A DNA stretch of 39,966 bases from contig JACPMV010000054.1 of NCBI GenBank assembly GCA_016185845.1, positions 1 to 39,966 of the forward strand, read 5' to 3'. The DNA is from Candidatus Woesearchaeota archaeon (GTDB taxonomy: Archaea; Nanobdellota; Nanobdellia; Woesearchaeales; GW2011-AR4). This document shows positions 23,280-32,249 of the stretch, one piece after another (the stretch's first letter is position 1; every line of letters begins with the position of its first letter). The notes under the pieces were generated by a model. That model was not told the DNA's origin. It was given only the letters and a program-made list of their open reading frames with translations, and made no database searches. A program made the position numbers and the translations under genes.

Positions 23280-23282
23280 CAA

Positions 23283-24797
23283 TTGGAGCAGGAAATTATC
23301 AGCAAAAAGCGCGAGATTATAGAGCTCTGCCTCAAGAACGGGATACTCATCAGCTCAGATTCGCTAAAAAAAATAGAAGATGGGCGGCAAATATCTGGAA
23401 TTTTTGAAATCCTCAAGGCAAAAAACCAGGGAGCTGCCGCGGACATTGACTCTGAAATAGAAAAATATATTGAGAACCTGGCCAGAGGAAACGAAGCAAA
23501 ACCAACGGAAAATATACAAACTGAAGTTCACGCAAAAGAAAAAATCAGGATAATATATTCTAATAAAGACGAGCCGAAAAAGAGGGAGCCGCAGGATTTT
23601 GTAGACTATTTTAATGCAAGGTACAGGGCAATAGAGAAAATACTGAAGCCAAGGCAGGAGCTCAGGAACCTGGTTTCAATAAACAAGCTCCTGAACAAAA
23701 AACAGAAAGAGGAGATATCAATAATAGGGATTGTCAACAGCAAGCAGGCCACAAAAAACGGCAACATCATGCTCGTTCTCGAAGATTTGACAGGAATCAA
23801 AAAAGTGATAGTAAACAAAAACAAGCCTGCGCTTTTCAGGGAAGCAAATGATATCGTGCTTGATGAAGTCATCGGGGTTGTCGGGGTGAATGTGGAATCT
23901 GTGATATTTGCAAACAACATACTATGGCCTGACGTGCCGACAAACAGGGAGCTCAAGAAATCAGACGAGGAAAAATATGCAATATTCCTGTCAGATATGC
24001 ATGTAGGCTCGTCAAAATTCCTGCCTGAGGATTTTGACAAGTTTTTGAAATGGATAAATGGGGAGATGGGAAACGAGCAGCAGAGAGCAATATCCAAAAA
24101 TGTAGAATATATATTTATTGCGGGAGATTTGGTTGACGGATGCGGCATTTATCCCGAGCAGGACAAGGAACTGATAACCAAAGATGTTTACCAGCAGTAC
24201 AGGGAATGTGCCAAGCTGCTTGAGCAGATACCCAAGCACATACCATTGATAATCTGCCCTGGAAACCACGACGCTCTGAGGATTTCAGAGCCGCAGCCCC
24301 AATTATCCAAAGATTATGCAAAGCCGCTGCACGACATGAATAATGTAGTGATGGTGTCCAACCCGTCAATTGTCAACATAGGATCAACGGCAAATTTTTC
24401 AGGATTTGATGTCATGATGTATCACGGATATTCTTTTGATTATTATGTGGCTCATGTTGACTCATTAAGAAACCATGGCGGCTACGACAGGGTGGATTTA
24501 ATCATGAAATTCCTGATGAAAAGGAGGCACCTGGCGCCGACGCATTCTTCAACGTTATACGTGCCGGACAACAAAAAAGACCCTTTGGTCATAGAAAGAA
24601 TTCCTGATTTTTTCCTCAGCGGCCACATACACAAGTCTTCAACGGCAAATTACAGGAACACGACTTTGATCTGCGGCAGCTGCTGGCAGGCCAAGACATC
24701 ATTCCAGGAAAAAGTGGGGCATAACCCGGAGCCGAGCAGAGTGCCGATAGTCAACCTGAAAACAAGGGACGTAAAAATACTGAAATTCGGGCAGTAA
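23283..24797 (+). CDS. polB: DNA polymerase D small subunit DP1 (3'-5' exonuclease)
   Basis: A 504-residue proofreading subunit of family-D polymerase. Residues ~110-215 form an OB fold; the C-terminal calcineurin-like phosphoesterase has the complete metal set: FLSDMHVGS, FIAGDLVDG, CPGNHD, MYHGYSFDY and SGHIHKSS. An active exonuclease is therefore expected. The start is TTG 23283, three bases after the cdc6 stop; no in-frame ATG lies nearby that would retain the N-terminal helix. DP2 starts two bases after the stop. Confidence 0.94.
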   Translation: MEQEIISKKREIIELCLKNGILISSDSLKKIEDGRQISGIFEILKAKNQGAAADIDSEIEKYIENLARGNEAKPTENIQTEVHAKEKIRIIYSNKDEPKKREPQDFVDYFNARYRAIEKILKPRQELRNLVSINKLLNKKQKEEISIIGIVNSKQATKNGNIMLVLEDLTGIKKVIVNKNKPALFREANDIVLDEVIGVVGVNVESVIFANNILWPDVPTNRELKKSDEEKYAIFLSDMHVGSSKFLPEDFDKFLKWINGEMGNEQQRAISKNVEYIFIAGDLVDGCGIYPEQDKELITKDVYQQYRECAKLLEQIPKHIPLIICPGNHDALRISEPQPQLSKDYAKPLHDMNNVVMVSNPSIVNIGSTANFSGFDVMMYHGYSFDYYVAHVDSLRNHGGYDRVDLIMKFLMKRRHLAPTHSSTLYVPDNKKDPLVIERIPDFFLSGHIHKSSTANYRNTTLICGSCWQAKTSFQEKVGHNPEPSRVPIVNLKTRDVKILKFGQ

Positions 24798-24799
24798 AA

Positions 24800-27700
24800 A
24801 TGGCAGAAGAAAACCATTCAAAAATTTTGGCGGCGGAAATTGATAACGCATATGCGATTGCGAATTCCGCGAGATCAAAAGGCTACGACCCGGAAGACAC
24901 GGTCGGAATGCCTCTTGCCAAAAACATGGCTGAAAGGGTCGAAAGCCTAGTCAGCGTGGCGATGCCTCAAATCATAAACAAAGGAATCCCAAAAAGAATA
25001 AATGAGCTTGAAGACAAATACGGCAAGCTGGACTGGAGGGTTGCCTTGACCATCTCTTTGGAAGCTGCCGAGGAAAAATTCTGCGCTTTCAGCACAAAAA
25101 AAGAGGCATTCGAGACAGGAATAAGGATTGGACTTGCATATCTGACGCTTGGCGTTGTGGCTTCCCCCCTTGAAGGATTTGTTGAATTAAAAATCAAAAA
25201 AAGAAATGACGGAAAAGAATATTTTGCGCTGATGTTTGCCGGGCCCATAAGAAGCGCAGGGGGAACAGCCGGGGCAGTAAGCGTTGTCCTGGCAGATTAT
25301 ATCAGGAAAAAGACGGGATATGACGTTTACGATCCTTCAGAAAAAGAAATCAGGAGGATGGTGACTGAGCTTTATGATTATCATGAAAGAGTGACCAATC
25401 TGCAGTATCTCCCAAGCGAAAAGGAGATAAGATTTTTAGTAAGCAACCTTCCTGTCGAAATTGACGGAGACCCTTCTGAAGATATTGAAGTGTCAAATTA
25501 CAAAGATATTCCCAGGATAGAGACAAATCGTATAAGAAGCGGGCCGTGCCTTGTCATGGGAGAGTGCGTTGCGCAGAAAGCGGCAAAGCTGTGGTCCCAG
25601 CTTAGGAAATGGAAATCTGACTTTGACCTTGAGCAATGGAGCTTCCTCCAGGATTTTGTCAGCCTGCAGAGGGAAATAAAATCAAAAGAAAAATTCTCGG
25701 CGCAAAAAATAACTCCAATTTTTACTTACATACAAGATCTTGTCGCAGGCAGGCCTGTTTTGGGGCATCCGTCAGTAGTGGGGGGGTTTAGATTAAGATA
25801 CGGGAGATGCAGGACTTCTGGATATTCTGCAACTGCGATACATCCTGCAACAATGCACATACTGAACAAGTATCTTGCCATAGGGACTCAGTTAAAAGTT
25901 GAAAGGCCGGGAAAGGCAACAGCAATCACATCATGCGATTATATAGAAGGGCCCATTGTAAAATTAAATAATAATAATGTGATGATGATAGACAGCGAGC
26001 AAAAGGCAAAGCAATATACAAATTCCATAAAGGAAATATTATTTTTGGGCGACATCCTTGTCAGCTACGGGGACTTTTACAACAGGGCGCACACTTTGGC
26101 GCCTGCAGGATACTGCGAGGAATGGTGGGCGCTTGAGGCAGAGAAATCGATAATAGGGATGTTCGGGGCTTTGGACTATCACAAGCTCTCGCAACTGGCA
26201 GGCATAGACGCGGCTTATCTGGAGAATATTATTAAAAATTATTTTTTTGAAAAGCCCGATGCAAAAACAGCCGTTGCCTTAAGCAGGACACTGAACCTAC
26301 CATTGCATCCTTGCTACACTTATCATTGGAAAACAATACAGAAAGAAGAGTGTATTGCAATGCTCAGATGGCTTTCTGCTGCAAAAATAGAATCTGAAAG
26401 GGGCATAGCAACAAAAATAATACTGGAGAAGAATGAAGTCGGAAAAAGGGTCCTGGAGCTTATAGGGATGCCTCATCTGTTTGTAAGCAATGAATTCACC
26501 ATAATAGAGAAAGAAGAGGCAGAGATATTATCTGCAGTTTTTAACCTGAACGAAGCGGATTTCAGCAAAAAATACATTGAATCGCCGGCTGAAGATGTTT
26601 TGGATATGATCAACTCTTTTTCCGGTGTGAAATTAAGGGACAAGTCAGGGACTTTCATAGGCGCAAGGATGGGCAGGCCTGAAAAAGCAAAAGTCAGGAA
26701 GATGGACGGCGACCCCCACACATTATTTCCTGTGGGAAAAGAAGGCGGCAAAACAAGGGCATTCCAAAGCGCATTGGAAGCAGGATTTGTAGTCGCGGAA
26801 TTCCCGACTTACGTATGCAAGGCCTGCAGCAAGGAAACAATATTTGCAAAATGCGAGCAATGCGACTCAAAAACAACGAAGACAAGCTACTGTGAGCTTT
26901 GCGGAACAGTTGAAGGTGATAAGTGCAGGCACGGCAAAAATCCGCAGTTCAGGAAGCAAAGGATAGATATAAATCATTATTTCAGCAAGATCATTAAAAA
27001 AATAAACATGAAGCAGTACCCGGACCTGATAAAAGGGGTAAGGGGAACCTCAAACAAGAACCATATACCTGAGCATTTTGCCAAGGGGATATTAAGGGCA
27101 AAGTACAGCATACCTGTGAACAAGGACGGCACTACAAGGTATGACATGACCCAGCTGCCAATAACTCATTTCACTCCAAAAGAGATAGGGACTTCTGCTG
27201 AAGAACTGATAAGTTTTGGATATGAAAAAGACATCCATGGAAATGACTTAACAGATGATTCTCAAGTTGTTGAGCTGAATCCCCAGGACATAATACTGCC
27301 GAAATGCGAAGACGCTCCGGAACTTGGGGCTGACAAGATATTATACAACGTTGCCCAGTTTATAGACGAGCTTTTGGTTTTATTGTATGGCGAGGAAAAA
27401 TTTTATAATCTAAAATCTGAAAAGGACTTGACAGGGCAGCTTGTCCTTGCTCTTGCTCCGCACACATCGGCAGCGATTGTCGGCAGGATAATAGGATTTT
27501 CCAAAACCCAGGGATTTTTTGCGCATCCATTATTTCATGCGGCTACCAGAAGAGACTGCTTAGGCTATAATAATTATGTTTCTGTTAATGATAACGGGAG
27601 CTGGAAGGTCGAAAAGATAGGCAAGGTAATAGAAGAAATAAATCCCTCAGAGAAAGTAGATAATTTCGGAACCCTGGGCAAAAAAACACAAAACACTTAC

Positions 27701-29671
27701 ACATGGAGCAATCCGGGCCAATGCCAGGTGGTAGAAGCAACCAAACATCAGCCCAGAGAAATCTTAAAGCTGCATTTGGAAGACGGCAGGCGAATAGAGC
27801 TGACAGAAAACCACAAAGTCTATCTAAAAGGCAAAAAAGAAAAAAGGGCTTATGAGCTTAAAAAAGGAGACCAGCCGATGGTTTGCTATAACAGAAATAT
27901 GGAGGAAAAAGACATTGAAGAAATATTTTTACCGGAAATTTTTTCCGGCAGGGAAGATGTAATGGTCAGAGGTATAAGGGATTTTCTTTGTAAATTTGAA
28001 AATATAAGCAAACACGAAAACTACTGCTTTAGGGACAGCTTTCCTGTTAAATTTGTTGAAGAAATTTTAATAAAAAACAACAAAACATTAAACGATTTGC
28101 CTACTGAAGCTAGAATATCCATAAAAAGAGACAGCGTTCTGCTGCCTGTCAGGATAAAACTCGATAAGGAACTATTTGAAGTTATAGGGCTGTACATTGC
28201 TGAAGGGTACGTAAGAAAGAATACTTCCAAAAAAGGATTTTATCAGATATCAGTTGCCGGCAACACTGAAATAAAGAATTTTGTCAAAAAAGTATTTTAC
28301 TCCCACTTTAATTTAAAGGCATCTTACGAAAATCCGGACCAGGTAGTTTTTTCTTCCAGAATAGTTTACGAATTATTTAAAGATTATCTGATGATTGGAG
28401 GACGTGCGCACGAGAAACGGATACCCTCAAAATTTTTAAACTTGAAAAAAGAAAAGATGGCGGCATTATTGAGGGGATATTTTGAAGGAGACGGAAGCGT
28501 CAGCATCACAGACACCAGAGTTACATGCGACACAGTCAGCGAAGGATTAAAGCACGATTTAAGCTTTGTCTTGTCACGCTTCGGCATATTCACAAAGTTT
28601 TATGAATATGAGAAAGAGCCAGGGCAAATAGTCAGGGATTTTTATATCAGAAAAAACAGGAAGGTTCCAAAATTCAGGATAACCAAGATAATCATATTGT
28701 CTAATTTTGTCAAGAAATTCAGGCAAATAGGATTTTTATCAGACAGGAAAAACGGCATTTTAGATAAGCTCTGCCAAAAAAACCCGCGCGGGACTTACAT
28801 AGATATTGATGAGCAATATGCGTATCCCAAAATTACAAAAATAGAAAAAATCGGAGAAGACTTAAGCTATTGCTTTAACGTTTCTTCGCAGCATAACTTT
28901 TTTGCCAACGACATACTAGTCCACAATTGCGACGGCGATGAAGCGTCAGTTACGCTTCTTATGGATGCCCTGCTCAATTTTTCTCGGCAATTTTTGCCCG
29001 ACACAAGAGGGGCAACGCAGGATGCGCCATTGGTTTTGACAACACTGCTGAATCCAAATGAAGTTGATGACATGGCATTTGACCTTGATGTTGCGCAAAG
29101 GTATACTCTGGAGTTTTACGAAGCAGCCTTAAAATATGAGATGCCGTCTAACGTCAAGATCGAAAAATTAGGAGACATGCTCAAGACAGGCAAAATAAAA
29201 ATCGGATACACCCATCCTGTAAGCAACATAAACAACGGAGTCAAATGCTCTGCGTACAAGACAATACCCTCCATGGAGGACAAATTAAAGGGGCAGATGG
29301 ACCTTGCAGACAGGATACGGGCTGTTGATGCGGAAGACGTTGCAAGGCTTGTCATTGAGAAGCACCTGCTTAGGGATATAAAAGGGAATCTAAGAAGATT
29401 CTCGACCCAGGAATTCAGGTGCAGCAAGTGCACTGAAAAATACAGAAGGCCGCCATTGGCTGGCAAGTGCCTCGCGTGCGGAAGCCGGCTGATATTCACA
29501 GTTTCAGAAGGCTCTATTGTAAAATACATGGAGCCTGCAATCTCTTTATCTGAAAAATATAATTTAAAGCCTTACCTGAAGCAGGTTCTGCAATTAACCA
29601 AGGACAGGGTTGAAGGCGTCTTCGGCAGAGACAAAGACAGGCAGGAAGGGCTGGGAAGATGGTTTGGGTAG
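24800..29671 (+). CDS. polC: DNA polymerase D large subunit DP2, interrupted by an intein
   Basis: A 1623-codon gene; removing the intein (residues 920-1376) leaves a 1166-residue catalytic subunit, normal for DP2. Features are the N-terminal DP1-related region, LMFAGPIRSAGGTAGAVSVV (near 145), zinc clusters CKACSK...CEQC...CELCG (about 673-705) and CSKC...CLACGS near the C-terminus, and the active-site motif RRD|CDGDEAS split by the intein. In Pyrococcus DP2 the residue before the Cys is an active-site Asn; here it is Asp. The last residues QEGLGRWFG match a PCNA-interacting peptide (QxxLxxWF). Confidence 0.95.
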   Translation: MAEENHSKILAAEIDNAYAIANSARSKGYDPEDTVGMPLAKNMAERVESLVSVAMPQIINKGIPKRINELEDKYGKLDWRVALTISLEAAEEKFCAFSTKKEAFETGIRIGLAYLTLGVVASPLEGFVELKIKKRNDGKEYFALMFAGPIRSAGGTAGAVSVVLADYIRKKTGYDVYDPSEKEIRRMVTELYDYHERVTNLQYLPSEKEIRFLVSNLPVEIDGDPSEDIEVSNYKDIPRIETNRIRSGPCLVMGECVAQKAAKLWSQLRKWKSDFDLEQWSFLQDFVSLQREIKSKEKFSAQKITPIFTYIQDLVAGRPVLGHPSVVGGFRLRYGRCRTSGYSATAIHPATMHILNKYLAIGTQLKVERPGKATAITSCDYIEGPIVKLNNNNVMMIDSEQKAKQYTNSIKEILFLGDILVSYGDFYNRAHTLAPAGYCEEWWALEAEKSIIGMFGALDYHKLSQLAGIDAAYLENIIKNYFFEKPDAKTAVALSRTLNLPLHPCYTYHWKTIQKEECIAMLRWLSAAKIESERGIATKIILEKNEVGKRVLELIGMPHLFVSNEFTIIEKEEAEILSAVFNLNEADFSKKYIESPAEDVLDMINSFSGVKLRDKSGTFIGARMGRPEKAKVRKMDGDPHTLFPVGKEGGKTRAFQSALEAGFVVAEFPTYVCKACSKETIFAKCEQCDSKTTKTSYCELCGTVEGDKCRHGKNPQFRKQRIDINHYFSKIIKKINMKQYPDLIKGVRGTSNKNHIPEHFAKGILRAKYSIPVNKDGTTRYDMTQLPITHFTPKEIGTSAEELISFGYEKDIHGNDLTDDSQVVELNPQDIILPKCEDAPELGADKILYNVAQFIDELLVLLYGEEKFYNLKSEKDLTGQLVLALAPHTSAAIVGRIIGFSKTQGFFAHPLFHAATRRDCLGYNNYVSVNDNGSWKVEKIGKVIEEINPSEKVDNFGTLGKKTQNTYTWSNPGQCQVVEATKHQPREILKLHLEDGRRIELTENHKVYLKGKKEKRAYELKKGDQPMVCYNRNMEEKDIEEIFLPEIFSGREDVMVRGIRDFLCKFENISKHENYCFRDSFPVKFVEEILIKNNKTLNDLPTEARISIKRDSVLLPVRIKLDKELFEVIGLYIAEGYVRKNTSKKGFYQISVAGNTEIKNFVKKVFYSHFNLKASYENPDQVVFSSRIVYELFKDYLMIGGRAHEKRIPSKFLNLKKEKMAALLRGYFEGDGSVSITDTRVTCDTVSEGLKHDLSFVLSRFGIFTKFYEYEKEPGQIVRDFYIRKNRKVPKFRITKIIILSNFVKKFRQIGFLSDRKNGILDKLCQKNPRGTYIDIDEQYAYPKITKIEKIGEDLSYCFNVSSQHNFFANDILVHNCDGDEASVTLLMDALLNFSRQFLPDTRGATQDAPLVLTTLLNPNEVDDMAFDLDVAQRYTLEFYEAALKYEMPSNVKIEKLGDMLKTGKIKIGYTHPVSNINNGVKCSAYKTIPSMEDKLKGQMDLADRIRAVDAEDVARLVIEKHLLRDIKGNLRRFSTQEFRCSKCTEKYRRPPLAGKCLACGSRLIFTVSEGSIVKYMEPAISLSEKYNLKPYLKQVLQLTKDRVEGVFGRDKDRQEGLGRWFG
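27557..28927 (+). mobile_element. DP2 intein with LAGLIDADG homing endonuclease
   Basis: A 457-residue in-frame protein-splicing element, residues 920-1376 of the precursor. It begins with Cys920 (CLGYNNYVSV), has block B TENHKVYL, two LAGLIDADG-type motifs (FEVIGLYIAEGYV and ALLRGYFEGDGSV, acidic residues kept), block F YCFNVSSQHNFFANDILV and ends His-Asn1376; the +1 residue is Cys. All splicing residues are present, so splicing is expected, and both endonuclease acids are present. It interrupts the polymerase active site, at what I recall as the site of known PolD inteins. Confidence 0.92.
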
Positions 29672-29682
29672 ATGTTTAGTCA

Positions 29683-29717
29683 ATGTTACACTATTTTTCC
29701 ATACGTAGTGTGAAAAA
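29683..29717. repeat. small inverted repeat before the AT-rich membrane gene
   Basis: ACACTA (29688-29693) and TAGTGT (29706-29711) form a 6-bp stem with a 12-base loop, flanked by T- and A-runs. The part AGTGTGAAAAAA recurs in inverted form after the gene (GTTTTCTCACACT, 30821-30833). It may be a terminator for DP2, or mark the edge of acquired DNA. Confidence 0.35.
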
Positions 29718-29719
29718 AT

Positions 29720-30820
29720 ATGAGCAAAATGAATAGGAAATTATACATCACCATATTGTTATTATTATTTTTATTTATTCAAGTAGCATACGCTGCACCC
29801 GCCTCTTTTATAGATATAAAGGTCGACAAAAACCTTGATAAATTTTTTATTAGAGCAATTACTTTTGGCCCTGAATCACAGGATGATACTTGTGGTACTA
29901 AAGATAATCAAAGATTTAATTGTTCATTATTTTTGTATTATAAATCTCCAGTTTGGGCAGATATAGAAAATACAGATATATTTCTTAATACTCAAAGATT
30001 TTATGTCCTGACACATCCAGATACAAAAGCTGAATATATCAAGGATTGTAGTAAATTAGCTGGAGCTTTTGAGGTAAGTACTCCAATTACAATATCAAGA
30101 GAAAAAGATAAATTAAAAATGCAACCGGGAAAGCCAGATGAGTTAATTCTTTCATTCTCTTTGTACGATAATTATTCTTATCCTTGCATATACATACAAT
30201 ATCCATATTTAAATCCCTACCTGATTAAAAAATATCAAAAATTTTACCCTTATGATTATTATAGATTAGATTTGGCTTTTTACATACCTAAAGTATCCCT
30301 AGTAAATTTTGAAGTAAATCTACCAGACGAGTTTAAATTATCAATCATAAACACCACCCCAATAACAAAAACTTTTACTCAACCTAACTCAAATACTATT
30401 TTTTTTGAATTTAAAGATTTGGATAAAATCAATAACAACCCTTTTGGTGCGACTATAACATTTGAAAGATATCCAACATTTAATTATAGGATATTCCCGT
30501 TCTTTATGTTAATATTACTTCCATTAGCCACAATTTTATATTTTGGATTTTCACCCAATATAAATTCTGATGGTAGGAAAATGATAGCCACAAATGCATT
30601 TTATCTATCCCTTTTTCCATTATTTATTACATTTTTAGGATATTTTCAACAAATACCTAGTATTTATTCAATTGCACATGCCAGCTTCATGTTTAGTATT
30701 TTTTTATTAGTACTTTCATTAATAAAAGATTTTACAAAGTACGAGTTTAAAAGAGGTTGGTATAGATTTGGATTTATTGTACTAGCTCTTATGGTATCAA
30801 TAATCCCTTTATTTTTTTAA
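29720..30820 (+). CDS. Secreted-anchored membrane protein of unknown function (AT-rich)
   Basis: A 366-residue protein I do not recognise. It has a signal peptide (KLYITILLLLFLFIQVAYA, about residues 7-25), an extracytoplasmic domain to about residue 255 with three conserved-looking Cys sites (DDTCGTKDN, FNCSLF, KDCSKL) and many aromatic residues, then about four C-terminal membrane segments (from roughly 257, 288, 312 and 347). The plan resembles archaeal/bacterial proteins with an exposed beta-rich domain and a membrane-embedded tail (DUF4436-like), but no motif proves this. It is much more AT-rich than its neighbours, in the same way as the gene at 4088. It is followed by a hairpin with a T-run. 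Confidence 0.6.
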   Translation: MSKMNRKLYITILLLLFLFIQVAYAAPASFIDIKVDKNLDKFFIRAITFGPESQDDTCGTKDNQRFNCSLFLYYKSPVWADIENTDIFLNTQRFYVLTHPDTKAEYIKDCSKLAGAFEVSTPITISREKDKLKMQPGKPDELILSFSLYDNYSYPCIYIQYPYLNPYLIKKYQKFYPYDYYRLDLAFYIPKVSLVNFEVNLPDEFKLSIINTTPITKTFTQPNSNTIFFEFKDLDKINNNPFGATITFERYPTFNYRIFPFFMLILLPLATILYFGFSPNINSDGRKMIATNAFYLSLFPLFITFLGYFQQIPSIYSIAHASFMFSIFLLVLSLIKDFTKYEFKRGWYRFGFIVLALMVSIIPLFF

Positions 30821-30861
30821 GTTTTCTCACACTTATATTTTTGCTCAAAAAATTATTAAGT

Positions 30862-30882
30862 TCAATAACTATTGATTTTTTT
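30862..30882 (+). terminator. hairpin and T-run after the AT-rich membrane gene
   Basis: TCAATA-AC-TATTGA (30862-30875) is a perfect 6-bp stem followed by a seven-T run. Archaeal termination depends mainly on T-runs. It lies between the convergent AT-rich gene and aIF2-beta, so it could serve the rightward transcript. Confidence 0.4.
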
Positions 30883-30910
30883 GTATCAGTTAATATAATA
30901 ATCTAACTAC

Positions 30911-31324
30911 CTATATCTTCGCCTTGACAAAATTCTTCGCACCGCATGCAGTGCATTTCAGGTAATTAAGCTCGCCTTCCCTTACTATCTGGGTGTCGGG
31001 CTTGCCGCACTCTAAACAAAGAACAAACTCGTTTGCGTACTGCCTTATTTTCTCATTTATTCTTGAGGCAGGCACTTTAGTTCCCAAAATCAAAGCGCCT
31101 GATTTCTTTATCTCTCCCGGTGTAGCCAATTCTTTCAGGACATACTTCAGAAGATGCTCGACATCCCTCCGCAAGGAAGAGGCTATCTGGAGAAAATTGG
31201 AGACAATAGTCCGGTTTCCCTGCATGTGGCCGAGGACTTTCGGGATCTCGAACCTTTCCTTTATGAAGACGACTTCGGGAAGGCTTTTTCGGGCTTCCTC
31301 AAGCATTTTTTTGTAATCATCCAT
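30911..31324 (-). CDS. Translation initiation factor aIF2 beta subunit
   Basis: A 137-residue subunit of the factor that delivers initiator tRNA. It has the N-terminal helix MDDYKKMLEEARKSLPEVV, the core FEIPKVLGHMQGNRTIVSNF, and the C-terminal zinc ribbon CLECGKPDTQIVREGE...CTACGAKNFVKAKI with two CxxC pairs. ATG 31324 is preferred to 31330 because the minus-strand TATA box (AATTTATAAAC, about 31347-31357) is centred 28 bases upstream of it. Length is normal. Confidence 0.95.
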   Translation of the reverse strand: MDDYKKMLEEARKSLPEVVFIKERFEIPKVLGHMQGNRTIVSNFLQIASSLRRDVEHLLKYVLKELATPGEIKKSGALILGTKVPASRINEKIRQYANEFVLCLECGKPDTQIVREGELNYLKCTACGAKNFVKAKI

Positions 31325-31397
31325 AATCATTCAGAAAGCACGATTGTTTATAAATTTAATCAAAAACTATATAAATAAAACACCCAAGTTAAAACTT
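31325..31397. promoter_or_regulatory. divergent promoters of aIF2-beta and the SpoIIM-like gene
   Basis: A minus-strand TATA box at 31347-31357 and a plus-strand box ACTATATAAATA at 31366-31377 lie back to back. Each is centred 27-28 bases from its ATG, so both transcripts are predicted to be leaderless. The closeness of the boxes suggests that the two promoters compete. Confidence 0.55.
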
Positions 31398-32249
31398 ATG
31401 GTAGTTGAAGCATTGTTGCTGCCCCTGAAGGCGGAAAAAAAGCCGTGGCAGATGTTCTTCATAGGGTTTCTGTACACTTCAATCGGAATATTCCTCTCAT
31501 TATGGATATTCAGGGACCAGGCTTCTTTGATCATGGTGTTCATGATAACAATGGCAGCCCTTCCTGTATTCTACAACACAATGAGGCTTGAGGAAAGCAA
31601 GGATATGATCATAGACAAAGAATCGGCTCTGCTCAAAGAGCATAACAAGGCAATCACATTCTTCATGTACCTGTTTGTAGGCATAACAATAGCGTGCGCA
31701 GTCTGGTATGTTGTCCTGCCGACGCAGACAATAAACCAGCTTTTTGACAAGCAGATAGGGACAATACAGGCAATAAACAACCAGGTTTCAGGAAATGTAA
31801 TCATCAATCTAAGCATATTCTGGAAGATATTCTTCAACAACTTAAAAGTCCTGGCTTTCTCAGTATTGTTTGCGCTGATCTACGGCGCAGGGGCAATATT
31901 TATACTTGCATGGAATGCAACTGTGATAGGCGCCGCAATTGGAAATTTCATAAGGTCAAACATAAGCAGCTATACAAGCTCGCTTGGGATGCTTGAAGCG
32001 GGAAATTATTTTCATGTTGTTTCCCTCGGGCTGCTGAAATACTCAGTGCACGGCATACCTGAAATAGCGGCATATTTTTACGGAGGATTGGCCGGAGGAA
32101 TACTTTCAGTTGCCATCATAAGACAACACTTCAGGACAGAAAAATTCCAGACTGTCCTTATGGACTTCTCAGAGCTTGTGATGATAGCAATAGGATTTTT
32201 GGTTGCAGCGGCATTTCTGGAAGTTTACGTTACTCCGGCTTTGTTCTAG
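31398..32249 (+). CDS. SpoIIM/DUF95-family integral membrane protein
   Basis: A 283-residue protein with about six membrane segments. The core matches the SpoIIM (stage II sporulation protein M-like, DUF95) family common in archaea: IFWKIFFNNLKVLAFSVLFA, then GAGAIFILAWNATVIGAAIG and LLKYSVHGIPEIAAYFYGGL, then AGGILSVAI. The His-Gly-x-x-Glu motif in a membrane helix is a hallmark. Archaeal members have no sporulation role; the function is unknown. ATG 31398 is chosen over 31344 because of the TATA spacing. The stop overlaps that of the convergent VOC gene in the palindrome CTAG. Confidence 0.85.
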   Translation: MVVEALLLPLKAEKKPWQMFFIGFLYTSIGIFLSLWIFRDQASLIMVFMITMAALPVFYNTMRLEESKDMIIDKESALLKEHNKAITFFMYLFVGITIACAVWYVVLPTQTINQLFDKQIGTIQAINNQVSGNVIINLSIFWKIFFNNLKVLAFSVLFALIYGAGAIFILAWNATVIGAAIGNFIRSNISSYTSSLGMLEAGNYFHVVSLGLLKYSVHGIPEIAAYFYGGLAGGILSVAIIRQHFRTEKFQTVLMDFSELVMIAIGFLVAAAFLEVYVTPALF

